From NCBI GenBank assembly GCA_002742885.1, contig PDOO01000030.1:1-64000 (forward strand): a stretch of 64,000 nucleotides of DNA, in the 5' to 3' direction. The stretch is from Candidatus Cloacimonadota bacterium (GTDB lineage Bacteria; Cloacimonadota; Cloacimonadia; Cloacimonadales; GCA-2742885). The notes under the pieces were generated by a model. The model was not told the DNA's origin. It searched no databases and was given only the letters and a program-made list of their open reading frames with translations. Every line of letters begins with the position of its first letter. Within the stretch, counting starts at the first letter, position 1. Shown here in pieces: positions 9,563-18,068 of the stretch. The position numbers were made by a program, and so were the translations under genes.

Positions 9563-9708
9563 GATTTTCTCCGTTAATCATTAAAAAAAGGCGGGGAAAA
9601 AATATCCCCAAACCAAACCGGATGGGCAGTAATGCCTCTTCATTTTTTAATCCCCGATTCCCGTCGAAATCAGGTTTCTCGTAATATTATTCAACCGACC
9701 GTCTAAAA
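9563..9708 (-). promoter_or_regulatory. Structured 5' leader of the flgI operon
   Basis: On the minus strand the roughly 140-base leader holds three possible hairpins. They are CCTGATT/AATCGGG around an 8-base loop (near 9650-9672), GGCA-TTAC-TGCC (near 9626-9637), and GGGGA/TCCCC followed by GCC and seven T (about 9583-9604). The last looks like an intrinsic terminator just ahead of the flgI ribosome binding site, which would suit attenuation or an RNA-binding control such as CsrA. It does not match a riboswitch class I know. Confidence 0.35.
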
Positions 9709-9724
9709 TGCAATCCTTGCGCCG
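9709..9724 (-). promoter_or_regulatory. Candidate sigma-54 promoter for the flagellar operon
   Basis: The minus strand reads CGGCGCAAGGATTGCA. It keeps the GG and GC doublets of the -24/-12 consensus (TGGCAC-N5-TTGCA) with exactly ten bases between them, and has three mismatches elsewhere. It lies about 147 bases upstream of flgI. Sigma-54 control of hook-basal-body genes is common. No activator gene is in the window. Confidence 0.4.
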
Positions 9725-9956
9725 GAAAAAGAACAATGGATACAACTTATTAAATAACAATAAATTATAGTCAGACAAGAGTTAACATATTTTTGTTTTT
9801 TTAATTTTCTTAGAGTTGAAGAGGAAAAAAATTTCCGCTTAAAAACAAATAATAATTTTCTTAAATTGTACCGCTATTGCATAAAAATCGTAAAATAGAG
9901 AGTTCACATAATGCTTTATTTTTATTTTTTTGCAGGCATTAAAACCGTAAATAAAA

Positions 9957-9990
9957 AAATCGACGAGTCAATAAAATAACCCGTCGATTT
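9957..9990 (-). terminator. Intrinsic terminator after hydA
   Basis: AAATCGACG/CGTCGATTT (9957-9965 and 9982-9990) forms a 9-bp stem. On the minus strand it is followed by TTTTATTTACGG, 31 bases past the hydA stop. Confidence 0.75.
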
Positions 9991-10020
9991 AACTTAAGAT
10001 AATTTACTTTTTTAAAGCAA

Positions 10021-12039
10021 TTAATTACTGAAGTGGCAAAGAATATTATTTTTGAAGAAATCCTCAACATCTTCGTGAGCCAAACCGAATTTATGATCGG
10101 AAATGCTGAGTTTGATTGAAGGACCGCAAGCACAATTTTCAAGGCAGAAAGTTCCCTTAAATTCAACTTTATCTTCAATTTGATACTCTTTACTCAAAGA
10201 GATTAATTTTTGCAGGACATCATAAGAACCTTTCAGATAACAGTTTGTTCCTACGCAAACGGAAACGGTTAATTTTTCCTCAGTCGTTTTCTTGCTGTCC
10301 AATATTTCCATTCCGTCTATTCTCTTTTTGGAGCCGTAATGAGTATGCAAGGCTCTGTGAGCAACTTTACTGTTGGGTTCTCCGAGCCAATCAGTGTATA
10401 TTTGCTTAATAGTCGGATTTTCCTGAGATTTTTTAACCGGAGCCTGACTATCTATGCTGTAAATTGATTTATTTCTCTTTTTACGGGCTTCTATATTGTT
10501 CGGAACAGGTTGTCCTCCGCCGCCGATACAACCTCCGGCGCAAGCCATAACTTCAATAATATCAAATTCTGATTTATTTTCTCTGATTTTGGAAATAATT
10601 TCTTTCATATTTGCCAAACCGGAAACAACTCCGACTCTGACTTTCGTTCCGTTTATGTCAACATGAGCGGATTTAACGCCTGCCAAACCTCTGACATCAT
10701 CAAAGTTAACGTCTTTAAGAGGTTCTTTGGAAAGTTTCTCTGCCGCAAAACGAAGAGTAGCTTCGGCAACTCCGCCGCTGTTCCCGAATAAAACTCCAGC
10801 GCCGCTGCTGAATCCGAAAGGCATGTCAAGAGATGAAGGTTCAAGATCGGCAAATTGAATACCCATTTTACGGATCATTCTGGCAAACTCTACCGTAGTG
10901 ATAACCGTATCGATATCTTGCATTTTTTCCGTACTCAATTGAGGTCTTATCGCTTCGGCTTTTTTGGCTGTACAAGGCATTACGGAAACAACGAAAATGT
11001 TTTTCGGATCAATTCCTTTTTGCTTGGCAAAATATTTTTTGATCAAAGAACCGAACATTCCCTGAGGAGAACGACAACTTGAAAGATTGCTGATTAAGTC
11101 CGGACAATTTCTTTCAACGTAAGTAACCCAAGCGGGGCAACAGGAAGTAAGGTGAGGCAAATTTTTACCTTGCTTTACTCTGTCTATAAATTCGTGAGTT
11201 TCTTCAATAATGGTCATATCTGCGGTAAAACTTGTATCGAAGACATAATCAACTCCGATAAGTCTTAAAGCGGACACGCTTTTGTAAAGATAATTGGTGC
11301 TGTCTTTTAAGCCGAATTCTTCTCCGATTGCCACTCTTACCGCCGGAGCAATTTGAGCAACGACAAGTTTTTCGGGATCATTAATGGCTTCCCAAACTTT
11401 CATGGTATCGTCTTTTACCAATAAAGCGCCGGTAGGACAGACAGATACGCATTGACCGCAATTGATACAGTCAACATCGGCAATCGGTTTATTGAAAGCC
11501 GGAGAAACTTCTATTTTAGGACCTCTGTTCATGAAACCGAGTACACCGACTCCCTGAACTTCCGAACAAATACGAACACAATCTCCGCAAAGAATACATT
11601 TGTTGGGGTTTCTGATAATGGAAGGAGAACTTTTATCTAATGCTTCGCGTTCTTTTCTCGGGTCAAAACGGACTTGTTTTACGCCCATGTTTTGCGCAAG
11701 AGTTTGAAGTTGGCAACTTCCGCTTTTATCGCAAATAGTACAATCCTGATGATCGTTTGCCAACAATAATTCAAGAATCATGCGACGCATGTTCATTAAT
11801 CTTTTGGTATGAGTTTTGATGGACATGCCTTCCTGAGGTTTAATGGAGCAGGAAGCCATGATGTTACCTTTTTCGTCTTCAACTATACACATGCGGCAAG
11901 CTCCGTAAACGCTGAGAGCCGAGTGGTAACAAAATGTAGGTATTTCTATACCCATGCCTTTTATGACGGTAAGAAGATTTTTTTCTTTGCCTGTGAAAGC
12001 AACTTTCTTCCCGTTTACTGTCATGTATTTTTTATTCAT
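10021..12039 (-). CDS. hydA: [FeFe] hydrogenase catalytic subunit (HydA/HndD type, bifurcating class)
   Basis: The 672-residue enzyme reversibly makes H2 at the H-cluster. In order it has an N-terminal [2Fe-2S] domain (CYHSALSVYGACRMC), a His-Cys3 [4Fe-4S] segment (HQDCTICDKSGSC) and two CxxCxxC ferredoxin motifs (CILCGDCVRIC; CINCGQCVSVCP). The H-cluster domain has all three signatures: TSCCPAW, MPCTAKKAEA and EVMACAGGCIGGGGQP. A C-terminal thioredoxin-like [2Fe-2S] domain follows (CVGTNCYLKGS ... FCLENCACGPS), typical of trimeric electron-bifurcating or NAD(P)-linked enzymes. It is the last gene of the rex-PAS-phosphatase-hydCB operon. The maturases HydE, HydF and HydG are not in the window. 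All catalytic motifs appear intact. Confidence 0.95.
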   Translation of the reverse strand: MNKKYMTVNGKKVAFTGKEKNLLTVIKGMGIEIPTFCYHSALSVYGACRMCIVEDEKGNIMASCSIKPQEGMSIKTHTKRLMNMRRMILELLLANDHQDCTICDKSGSCQLQTLAQNMGVKQVRFDPRKEREALDKSSPSIIRNPNKCILCGDCVRICSEVQGVGVLGFMNRGPKIEVSPAFNKPIADVDCINCGQCVSVCPTGALLVKDDTMKVWEAINDPEKLVVAQIAPAVRVAIGEEFGLKDSTNYLYKSVSALRLIGVDYVFDTSFTADMTIIEETHEFIDRVKQGKNLPHLTSCCPAWVTYVERNCPDLISNLSSCRSPQGMFGSLIKKYFAKQKGIDPKNIFVVSVMPCTAKKAEAIRPQLSTEKMQDIDTVITTVEFARMIRKMGIQFADLEPSSLDMPFGFSSGAGVLFGNSGGVAEATLRFAAEKLSKEPLKDVNFDDVRGLAGVKSAHVDINGTKVRVGVVSGLANMKEIISKIRENKSEFDIIEVMACAGGCIGGGGQPVPNNIEARKKRNKSIYSIDSQAPVKKSQENPTIKQIYTDWLGEPNSKVAHRALHTHYGSKKRIDGMEILDSKKTTEEKLTVSVCVGTNCYLKGSYDVLQKLISLSKEYQIEDKVEFKGTFCLENCACGPSIKLSISDHKFGLAHEDVEDFFKNNILCHFSN

Positions 12040-12062
12040 TTTTCCTCCGAAGTTATGTCAGC

Positions 12063-13988
12063 CTATGCTACATAGATCGCATCGAACGGACAAGCAGCAA
12101 GACAGGTTCCGCATTTTGTACATTTTTCCGTATCGATCTTATAGGGATTCTTGATTTTACCGTCAATACAACTGACGGGGCATAATCTGGCGCATTTTGA
12201 ACATCCTTTACATTTATCCGGGTCAATAATAAATGTTTTTAAATCAACACATTCTCCGGCAGGACATTTTTTATCTTCTATATGAGCGATGTATTCATTT
12301 CTAAATAGTTTTAAAGTTGACAATACGGGATTCGGGGCGGTTTTACCGAGTCCGCAAAGACTGGCTTCTTTTATGGTTAAAGCCAATTCTTCGAGCATCA
12401 AGATATCACTTTCGGTACCGTTTCCTTTTACTATTCTTTCCATTATTTCAAGCATTCGGTTTGTTCCCTCGCGACAAGGAATACATTTTCCGCAAGATTC
12501 GTTTTGGGTAAAACTCATGAAATAACGAGCAGTTTCGACCATACAGGTTTTATCGTCGAGGATAACTAATCCGCCGGATCCTATCATTGCGCCGGCAGCT
12601 CTGAGCGAATCGAAGTCCAAAGGCATATCCAAGTGTTCTTCAGTAAGACATCCTCCGGAAGGACCTCCTATTTGAGCAGCCTTAAATTTTCCGCCTGTTC
12701 CGATTCCTCCCCCGATTTCAAAAACAAGTTCTCTTAAAGTAATTCCGAGAGGAACTTCCACCAAACCGGTATTTCTTACTTTACCGGTCATGGCAAAAAT
12801 TTTGGTTCCGTAGTTCTTTTCGACTCCTACCTGAGTGTACCATTCCGCGCCGTGGAATAAGATTAAAGGAACGTTGGCAAAAGTTTCCACATTATTGATG
12901 TTGGTAGGTTTTCCGAAAAGACCTTTTTCGGACGGGAAAGGAGGTTTTACGGTAGGCATTCCGCGTTTACCTTCAATAGAAGCGATAAGAGCTGTTTCTT
13001 CTCCGCAGACAAATGCTCCTGCTCCTTGCTTTATTTTAAGTTTAAAATTAAAATCGGTTCCCATAATATTTTTGCCCAATAAACCGAATTCTTCACATTG
13101 AGAAATGGCAATTTCCAATCTGTGAATAGCAAGAGGATATTCAGCTCGGACATAAACATAACCTTCGTCTGCTCCGATGGCGTAAGCAGCAATAAGCATA
13201 CCTTCAATTAATTTATGAGGATCTCCTTCCAAAATGGAACGATCCATAAATGCGCCCGGGTCGCCTTCGTCCGCATTACATATAATATATTTCTTTTCGC
13301 CTTTTGCTTGACGAGTAAAATGCCATTTGAGACCGGTTTGGAATCCGCCTCCGCCTCGTCCGCGAAGATAAGATTTTTTTACTTCTTCGATAACATCTTC
13401 CGGAGTCATTTCGGTAAGAGCTTTTTTCAAACCTTTGTAGGCATTATTGGCAATAGAGTCGTTAATGTTTTCGGGATTTATCAAGCCGGAAATACCCAAA
13501 ACACGGCGCATTTGTTTTTTATAGAAAGGAATTTCTTCCGCTTTGGGAATATTGTCAAAGACCATGTCTTCAATAATATTTCCTTTGATTAAAGTCTCTT
13601 CGACGATTTTTTCCACATCTTCCGGTTTTACTTTGCAATAAAAGGTATGCTCAGGGAAAATTTCAACCAACGGTCCCATTTCGCAAAAGCCGCGACATCC
13701 CGTTTCAACGATGTTTACTTTATCTCTTAAACCTTTTTCGGAAAGAACTCTTTCAAAATGTTCTTTAATGGAAATTTCACCCGAACTTTGACATCCTGTA
13801 CCTTTACAGAGAGCAATTTGTTTTTCGTAAACACCGGTTTTTTTCAAATAAATGGCATCAAGTTTTTGAGCTATGTCTTTTTCTTCTTCATTAACTTCTT
13901 TTAAGCCGAGACTGCTTAAAACATAATCCCGACAAGGTACGGTGGGATCTTTGATTGCTTCCGGAGAAAGTTTTTCAAATAAATTCAT
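12063..13988 (-). CDS. hydB: Hydrogenase NADH/flavin subunit HydB (NuoF-like)
   Basis: The 641-residue protein has an N-terminal thioredoxin-like [2Fe-2S] domain (CKGTGCQSSGE ... TGCRGFCEMGP). A NuoF-type FMN/NADH core follows (LRGRGGGGFQTGLKW; CNADEGDPGAFMDR; GAGAFVCGEETALIASIEG), then an SLBB region, the NuoF [4Fe-4S] site (ESCGKCIPCREG), and two C-terminal ferredoxin clusters (CKGCSKCARLCP; CTKCGTCLAACP). In bifurcating hydrogenases this subunit oxidises NADH and splits electrons towards ferredoxin and H2. Its ATG overlaps the hydC stop by one base, and hydA starts 23 bases after it, so the three subunits are translated together. Cofactor preference (NAD versus NADP) cannot be read by eye. 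Confidence 0.95.
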   Translation of the reverse strand: MNLFEKLSPEAIKDPTVPCRDYVLSSLGLKEVNEEEKDIAQKLDAIYLKKTGVYEKQIALCKGTGCQSSGEISIKEHFERVLSEKGLRDKVNIVETGCRGFCEMGPLVEIFPEHTFYCKVKPEDVEKIVEETLIKGNIIEDMVFDNIPKAEEIPFYKKQMRRVLGISGLINPENINDSIANNAYKGLKKALTEMTPEDVIEEVKKSYLRGRGGGGFQTGLKWHFTRQAKGEKKYIICNADEGDPGAFMDRSILEGDPHKLIEGMLIAAYAIGADEGYVYVRAEYPLAIHRLEIAISQCEEFGLLGKNIMGTDFNFKLKIKQGAGAFVCGEETALIASIEGKRGMPTVKPPFPSEKGLFGKPTNINNVETFANVPLILFHGAEWYTQVGVEKNYGTKIFAMTGKVRNTGLVEVPLGITLRELVFEIGGGIGTGGKFKAAQIGGPSGGCLTEEHLDMPLDFDSLRAAGAMIGSGGLVILDDKTCMVETARYFMSFTQNESCGKCIPCREGTNRMLEIMERIVKGNGTESDILMLEELALTIKEASLCGLGKTAPNPVLSTLKLFRNEYIAHIEDKKCPAGECVDLKTFIIDPDKCKGCSKCARLCPVSCIDGKIKNPYKIDTEKCTKCGTCLAACPFDAIYVA

Positions 13989-14488
13989 TATTCATCTCCC
14001 TCTTTCATTTCATCAAGAATTTTCTGAATATTTTTTGGCGGAACATTACCGTAGATTTTACCGTCAACAACAACTGCGGGAGCCAAAGCGCAAGCTCCGA
14101 GACATGATACGGTTTCAACCGTTACCCACAAGTCATCGGTAGTTATTTTATTTTCGCTGAGGTTCAGTGATTGTCTGAAACCTTCAATAAGTTTTCCGGA
14201 ACCGCGAACGTGACAAGCCGTTCCGTCACAAATTTGAATAATGTGTTTTCCTTTAGGTTCAGTTGAAAATTGCGCATAAAACGTTGCTACTCCAAAAACT
14301 TCGGCATCAGGAATTTTCATTGCCGTTGCAATAAAAGAGAGCATTTCTTGAGGCAAATATCTGAATTCGCTTTGAACAGCCTGTAATATGGGAATCAGTT
14401 GATTTTTTTCTGTTCCGTATTTTTCAATAATCTCATTCACCCGCTGAAAATTGCTCAGCGGTTCTGTTGCTTGAGTCTTTTGGCTCAT
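13988..14488 (-). CDS. hydC: Hydrogenase subunit HydC (NuoE-like [2Fe-2S] protein)
   Basis: The 166-residue protein is of the NuoE family: YGTEKNQLIPILQAVQSEFRYLPQ, VFGVATFYAQFSTEPKGKH, then the four cluster cysteines in CDGTACHVRGS and VSCLGACALAP. It passes electrons between HydB and HydA. The start at 14488 is chosen because GGAGG lies 5 bases before it. An in-frame ATG 15 bases upstream sits inside that ribosome binding site. A 100-base gap with a small hairpin separates it from the phosphatase gene. Confidence 0.93.
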   Translation of the reverse strand: MSQKTQATEPLSNFQRVNEIIEKYGTEKNQLIPILQAVQSEFRYLPQEMLSFIATAMKIPDAEVFGVATFYAQFSTEPKGKHIIQICDGTACHVRGSGKLIEGFRQSLNLSENKITTDDLWVTVETVSCLGACALAPAVVVDGKIYGNVPPKNIQKILDEMKEGDE

Positions 14489-14533
14489 TGATCCTCCGAT
14501 CATTGTATTTATTTTTTATTATTTTAAAGATAT

Positions 14534-14549
14534 AAGTCCGCAAGGACTT
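14534..14549 (-). other. Hairpin in the phosphatase-hydC gap
   Basis: AAGTCC/GGACTT forms a 6-bp stem with a four-base loop, in the only sizeable gap inside the hydrogenase operon. There is no T run after it, so it is more likely an RNA processing or stabilising element than a terminator. Its function is unknown. Confidence 0.35.
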
Positions 14550-14588
14550 GTTTAGATTTTATACGTTTGAGCTTAATTTTCAGGATAA

Positions 14589-15758
14589 TTAAGCATATTT
14601 AATGACGATATGTTTACCTTTTTTACGTAAAATTTCGCCGATTTTTTCCATTATTTGAGTTTTAAGACCGAATTCCATAGGCATGTTCGCCGTCTGATGC
14701 GCCGGATTTATGGCTTGCCCCATATAAAAGGTAACGTCATCGGCTTTGGTTAATTCCTTAATCAACCCGGTTACTCCGTCTTTGTTTATTTCCAGTTTTT
14801 TATAAGAAATATCATCTCTCTGCAATTCTTTCAGAGTTTTGCTGATGGTGATAATTCCTTCTGTACAGAGATCTATTCCTTCCAACTTTCCGACAGGAGG
14901 AATTCCTTCTTTTAATCCGGAAAGATCAACTTCTATTTTACGGTTTAATTCTCTTGCCACAATATTTCCTGTGGTTCCGCCGCAGATAACTTTACGTCCG
15001 GGAGCTTCCATAAATTCTCGAACAATCATGGCGTCGTCGTTTTTATCTTTGGGCGCTCCGACCATTACGGACAGATACCTTTTTTGTCTGACTTTCACGA
15101 CTATTACCGAAGTATCGTCTCCCGGTTCTTCTCCGTACAATTTATTGGCAACGTTGGTTAATTCGAAAGCTATTTCCCTTGAAGTAAGAGGCTTCGAGCT
15201 TATTCTTTCCGTAAAGTCCGCAATATTTTCCCAACTCCATCCGAAATTCAGAGTATTGCAAATGCCGGCATGAACTTCGCCGTCTGACATCAAAACGAAA
15301 ATGTCTCCTTCTTCCAAATCAAGTTCTGCTTCTTTAATTATTTTACCGTGCATTTTTGATTCTTGATATGCAATTTCCCGAACCTTATTTCTGCGGATAA
15401 ACAGAATGGGCGGATTATCGTATTGAACAAGATGAAGAGAACCCTTGCTGTAAAATTGCGCCACCGAAAAGGTGCTGTAAGCAAGCTGACGAATTGAACA
15501 AGTAGGAAGAGTTTGAACCAAAGTAGAAACAACTTCTTCCAGCGGACAATCGTTTCTCAGCATGACGGAGAGAATTTTTGAAGTTAAGGTCGATAAGATA
15601 TTGGCTTTTACTCCGCTTCCCAAACCGTCCGATAAAATTGCAGTTGCCGTTTCCCTGTTGGCATCCGTAATGATCGAATCTCCGCAAAGAATCTCACCGT
15701 GTTTATTCAGTTGAGAAGTTCCGATTTCAAAGTACAAATGATTTTTTTTTCTATTCAT
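14589..15758 (-). CDS. SpoIIE/PP2C-type serine phosphatase linked to the hydrogenase
   Basis: In the 389-residue protein, residues about 1-205 are a SpoIIE/RsbU-like PPM phosphatase domain. It has CGDSIITD with ILSDGLGSG near the start, then DIFVLMSDGEV and GDDTSVIVVKV, the metal-binding Asp/Gly patterns of the family. Residues about 205-389 form a second domain I cannot name (KVICGGTTGNIVARELNR; LCTEGIITISKTL). No membrane segment is seen. It overlaps the PAS gene by 8 bases and precedes hydC. I recall the same pairing of a SpoIIE-like phosphatase with [FeFe] hydrogenase operons in other anaerobes. It probably acts on an unknown phosphoprotein to tune hydrogenase expression or activity. No partner kinase or anti-sigma gene is next to it. 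Confidence 0.82.
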   Translation of the reverse strand: MNRKKNHLYFEIGTSQLNKHGEILCGDSIITDANRETATAILSDGLGSGVKANILSTLTSKILSVMLRNDCPLEEVVSTLVQTLPTCSIRQLAYSTFSVAQFYSKGSLHLVQYDNPPILFIRRNKVREIAYQESKMHGKIIKEAELDLEEGDIFVLMSDGEVHAGICNTLNFGWSWENIADFTERISSKPLTSREIAFELTNVANKLYGEEPGDDTSVIVVKVRQKRYLSVMVGAPKDKNDDAMIVREFMEAPGRKVICGGTTGNIVARELNRKIEVDLSGLKEGIPPVGKLEGIDLCTEGIITISKTLKELQRDDISYKKLEINKDGVTGLIKELTKADDVTFYMGQAINPAHQTANMPMEFGLKTQIMEKIGEILRKKGKHIVIKYA

Positions 15759-16263
15759 TTATCTCTTCTTCTTCATCGATGATTTTCAAAAGATTATACA
15801 AGGTTGATTTTGTTTCGGCGGTAGTTTCACCGAGCAAACTTGCTATTTCCTGCGCTACTCGCATCTGTTTATTGATCACTTTGTGAGCTTTTTCGATAGT
15901 TTCCCGTTTCATTTCCTGAAGTCTTCTTTTGCTGTGAAAATGCTGAGTAATATCTACAAAGAAACAAGCAGACAAACAATCTTCGTCACAAAGACTGAAA
16001 GAAATAAGCTGTACTACTTTTCCGGTACGGAAATGATGTTTTATTTTACCTTTGTCTTTCGCTATGTCGGTACTCGAAAAAATATCTTGTCCCAAAACAT
16101 CATTAACGTTTTTACCGACAATTTTTTCCGTTACGTCTATTTGAAAAATATGCAAAAAAGCTTTATTTACTTGAATAATACAATTATTTTTGTCAACGAC
16201 AACCAAACCGTTGGGATCATATTCAATAATCTTTTCTGCTCTTGATTTATTGTTTGCAGACAT
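15751..16263 (-). CDS. Small PAS-domain sensor protein
   Basis: The 170-residue cytoplasmic protein has one PAS fold at about residues 12-112 (IIEYDPNGLVVVDKNNCIIQ, NKAFLHIFQI, VVQLISFSLCDEDCLSACFFVDIT), then a helical C-terminus that may dimerise. Cysteines at CDEDCLSAC could sense redox state or hold a metal, but that is inference. AAGGAG precedes the ATG. It lies 53 bases after rex and overlaps the phosphatase gene, so it is likely the signal input for that phosphatase. Confidence 0.8.
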   Translation of the reverse strand: MSANNKSRAEKIIEYDPNGLVVVDKNNCIIQVNKAFLHIFQIDVTEKIVGKNVNDVLGQDIFSSTDIAKDKGKIKHHFRTGKVVQLISFSLCDEDCLSACFFVDITQHFHSKRRLQEMKRETIEKAHKVINKQMRVAQEIASLLGETTAETKSTLYNLLKIIDEEEEINE

Positions 16264-16316
16264 TTTTTCTCCTTATTTTCAGACGTAAAAGAATGCTTCC
16301 TCTATTGCTGAAAGCG

Positions 16317-16976
16317 TCATTTTTTTAAAATTTTGGTTCTTTCCGATTTACGGTAAGCTATTTTTTTCGATAAAACTGCCAAACTGGGATAAATATCAAC
16401 ATTTTCAACAATTATATCTTCAGGAACCTGTAAATTTACCGGAGTAAAATTCCACAAGGCTATAATTCCTGAATTAATCGCCGAATCTGCCGCCTGTTGA
16501 GCAGATTTCTGCGTTACCGTAATAATTCCGATGTGAATATGGAGACGTTGCGCCAAATTATTGAGTTTATCCATGGGAAAAACTGGAATTCCTTCAATTT
16601 CAGTCCCGATAATTTCAGGATTCGTATCAAAGGCGGCAACAATCTTTATTCCTGCTTTTTCAAATCCGTGATACCCGAGAATTGCTTTTCCGAGTTTTCC
16701 GGCTCCGATTAAAAAAGCATCTGAGATATTATTCCAATTAAGATATTCTTCAATCGCAACGATAAGTTCTTCGACAACATGTCCTACTTTCGGAATGCCT
16801 CTTACGCCTGTTATTGCCAAATCTTTTCGAACCTGTGTATGATGTACGTCAAATTCTCTTGAGATTTCGGAAGCGGAAGTAAACTCTTGTCCCGATTTAC
16901 ATAGCTTTATCAAATAATTACGATATTTTGGAAGTCTGCGTAAAGTTAATTCCGAAACAGTTTCTTTTTCCTTCAT
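16317..16976 (-). CDS. rex: Redox-sensing transcriptional repressor Rex
   Basis: The 219-residue protein has an N-terminal winged helix (LRRLPKYRNYLIKLCKSG ... SASEISREFDVHHTQVRKDL) and a Rossmann NAD(H)-binding domain (FLIGAGKLGKAILGYHGFEKAG, AAFDTNPEIIG), ending in the domain-swapped helix region. Rex proteins bind operators when the NADH/NAD+ ratio is low and leave them when NADH rises. The gene leads the hydrogenase operon, and a candidate operator lies 25 bases upstream of its start. The ATG has a strong GAGGAGG. NADH accumulation would thus be expected to switch on H2 production. Confidence 0.95.
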   Translation of the reverse strand: MKEKETVSELTLRRLPKYRNYLIKLCKSGQEFTSASEISREFDVHHTQVRKDLAITGVRGIPKVGHVVEELIVAIEEYLNWNNISDAFLIGAGKLGKAILGYHGFEKAGIKIVAAFDTNPEIIGTEIEGIPVFPMDKLNNLAQRLHIHIGIITVTQKSAQQAADSAINSGIIALWNFTPVNLQVPEDIIVENVDIYPSLAVLSKKIAYRKSERTKILKK

Positions 16977-17382
16977 TAAGACCTCCTCTTTTATTCGATA
17001 ACTTTATATCGATAAAGTAAACTTTAGATATCTTACTTTTTTGTCAATTATTTTTAAATGATATTCTAATTTGTTTTTGCAACGGTTATTTAATTGTTAT
17101 AGTTAACCTTATATAACTTTACAGCCGGATTGTTTCTCTCCCAGGTTGCGCAAAAAAATAATTAATTATCGATAAAATAATCAAAACTTAAACAGGATTT
17201 ATTAAAAAATTTTCTGTTCAAGTTTAAAATACGAGATGATTCTGTTAATTGAAGACAATAAAAAATTGTAATGAAAATTAATTATAAGCAAACGGATTTC
17301 ATGAAAAAAATTTATCAAACAAATAAAGCAGTCGAGAACGAGCAATAAAAAAACATTTTCCCGACCTTAAACATGCTCTGAT
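16977..17382. other. 406-base regulatory gap upstream of rex
   Basis: AT-rich DNA between the rex start and the end of the 17383-17940 gene. It holds the palindrome at 17001-17018 and a second, weaker related sequence near 17166-17178 (ATTATCGATAAAA, sharing ATCGATAAA). No open frame of note. Confidence 0.5.
17001..17018. promoter_or_regulatory. Candidate Rex operator
   Basis: ACTTTATATCGATAAAGT is a perfect 7-4-7 inverted repeat, the same geometry as known Rex sites (TTGTTAA-N4-TTAACAA type), though the arms differ in sequence. It begins 25 bases upstream of the rex start codon. Autoregulation of the hydrogenase operon is inferred. Confidence 0.5.
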
Positions 17383-17940
17383 TTATGAATCGTTTTCTAT
17401 ATAAAATACGGCTTCTGCCTCAGGTTTTTTAAACTTCCAAAACATCATTAAATCATACTTTCTGTCGCCGGTCATGGTAATTTCGGTCAGAAAAGAGGTA
17501 ATTTTTACATTTAATTTTGCTCCGGGAGGAAAACCTTCGGGAAATTCTTTTGAACAATTGAAAAAGGAAAGATAACCGATAACGTCTTTAACGTCGGAAC
17601 ATGTAAAAGAGGAAGAGGTTTCTTCCGAAAAAACATCGAACATCTGAGCCATGGGATCAAAAAGAACGGAATGAATAAAGGTTTGGTTTAAAGTCGGTTT
17701 GTCATTTACTTTCAATTCTAAACGGTAATAAACTTTAAGTTCTTTTCCGGATTTAAAAAGTTGCTCGAAATCATTGGCAAAAGCATCTTGCAGGTAAACG
17801 GATGTCGTAAGTTTATTTGATTCGAAACTTATTTCAGGATCGGTCATTTTTACATCATTTACTTGATGAGAACCGAACATCAAAAGAGATACGGTCATCA
17901 AACCGGTTACAATCTTTTCTTTTAATATTTCCAGCAGCAT
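17383..17940 (-). CDS. Hypothetical envelope protein, possibly DUF4390-like
   Basis: The 185-residue protein has a hydrophobic N-terminus (residues 10-24, IVTGLMTVSLLMFG) that could be a signal or anchor. A beta-rich body follows, with VYLQDAFANDFEQLFKSGKE and LKVYYRLELKVNDKP. This order (strand, DAF, helix ending in SG, then a paired strand) recalls the DUF4390 family of periplasmic proteins. I would not assign a function. It stands alone, 128 bases after the PDZ gene on the same strand, which has its own terminator. Confidence 0.6.
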   Translation of the reverse strand: MLLEILKEKIVTGLMTVSLLMFGSHQVNDVKMTDPEISFESNKLTTSVYLQDAFANDFEQLFKSGKELKVYYRLELKVNDKPTLNQTFIHSVLFDPMAQMFDVFSEETSSSFTCSDVKDVIGYLSFFNCSKEFPEGFPPGAKLNVKITSFLTEITMTGDRKYDLMMFWKFKKPEAEAVFYIENDS

Positions 17941-18023
17941 AATTTATTTTAACCTCTTAATCAACAATAACCGTTATTTCTTTTTTCGTATTCCCTGTAA
18001 AGATTTTTTATCGGATAAAAATA

Positions 18024-18054
18024 ACTCGAGTCGATTTTAAACATCGACCCGAGT
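18024..18054 (-). terminator. Terminator after the PDZ-protein gene
   Basis: ACTCG and GTCGAT pair with ATCGAC and CGAGT across one A-C mismatch (18024-18035 and 18043-18054), with a 7-base loop. A TTATTTTTATCC tail follows on the minus strand, 15 bases after the stop. Confidence 0.65.
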
Positions 18055-18068
18055 CTCAAAAATTACTC

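Noticed and set aside
9563-9708. Possible cyclic-di-GMP riboswitch in the flgI leader
   Set aside because: The hairpins do not show the conserved joining sequences of either known class; kept only as a structured leader.
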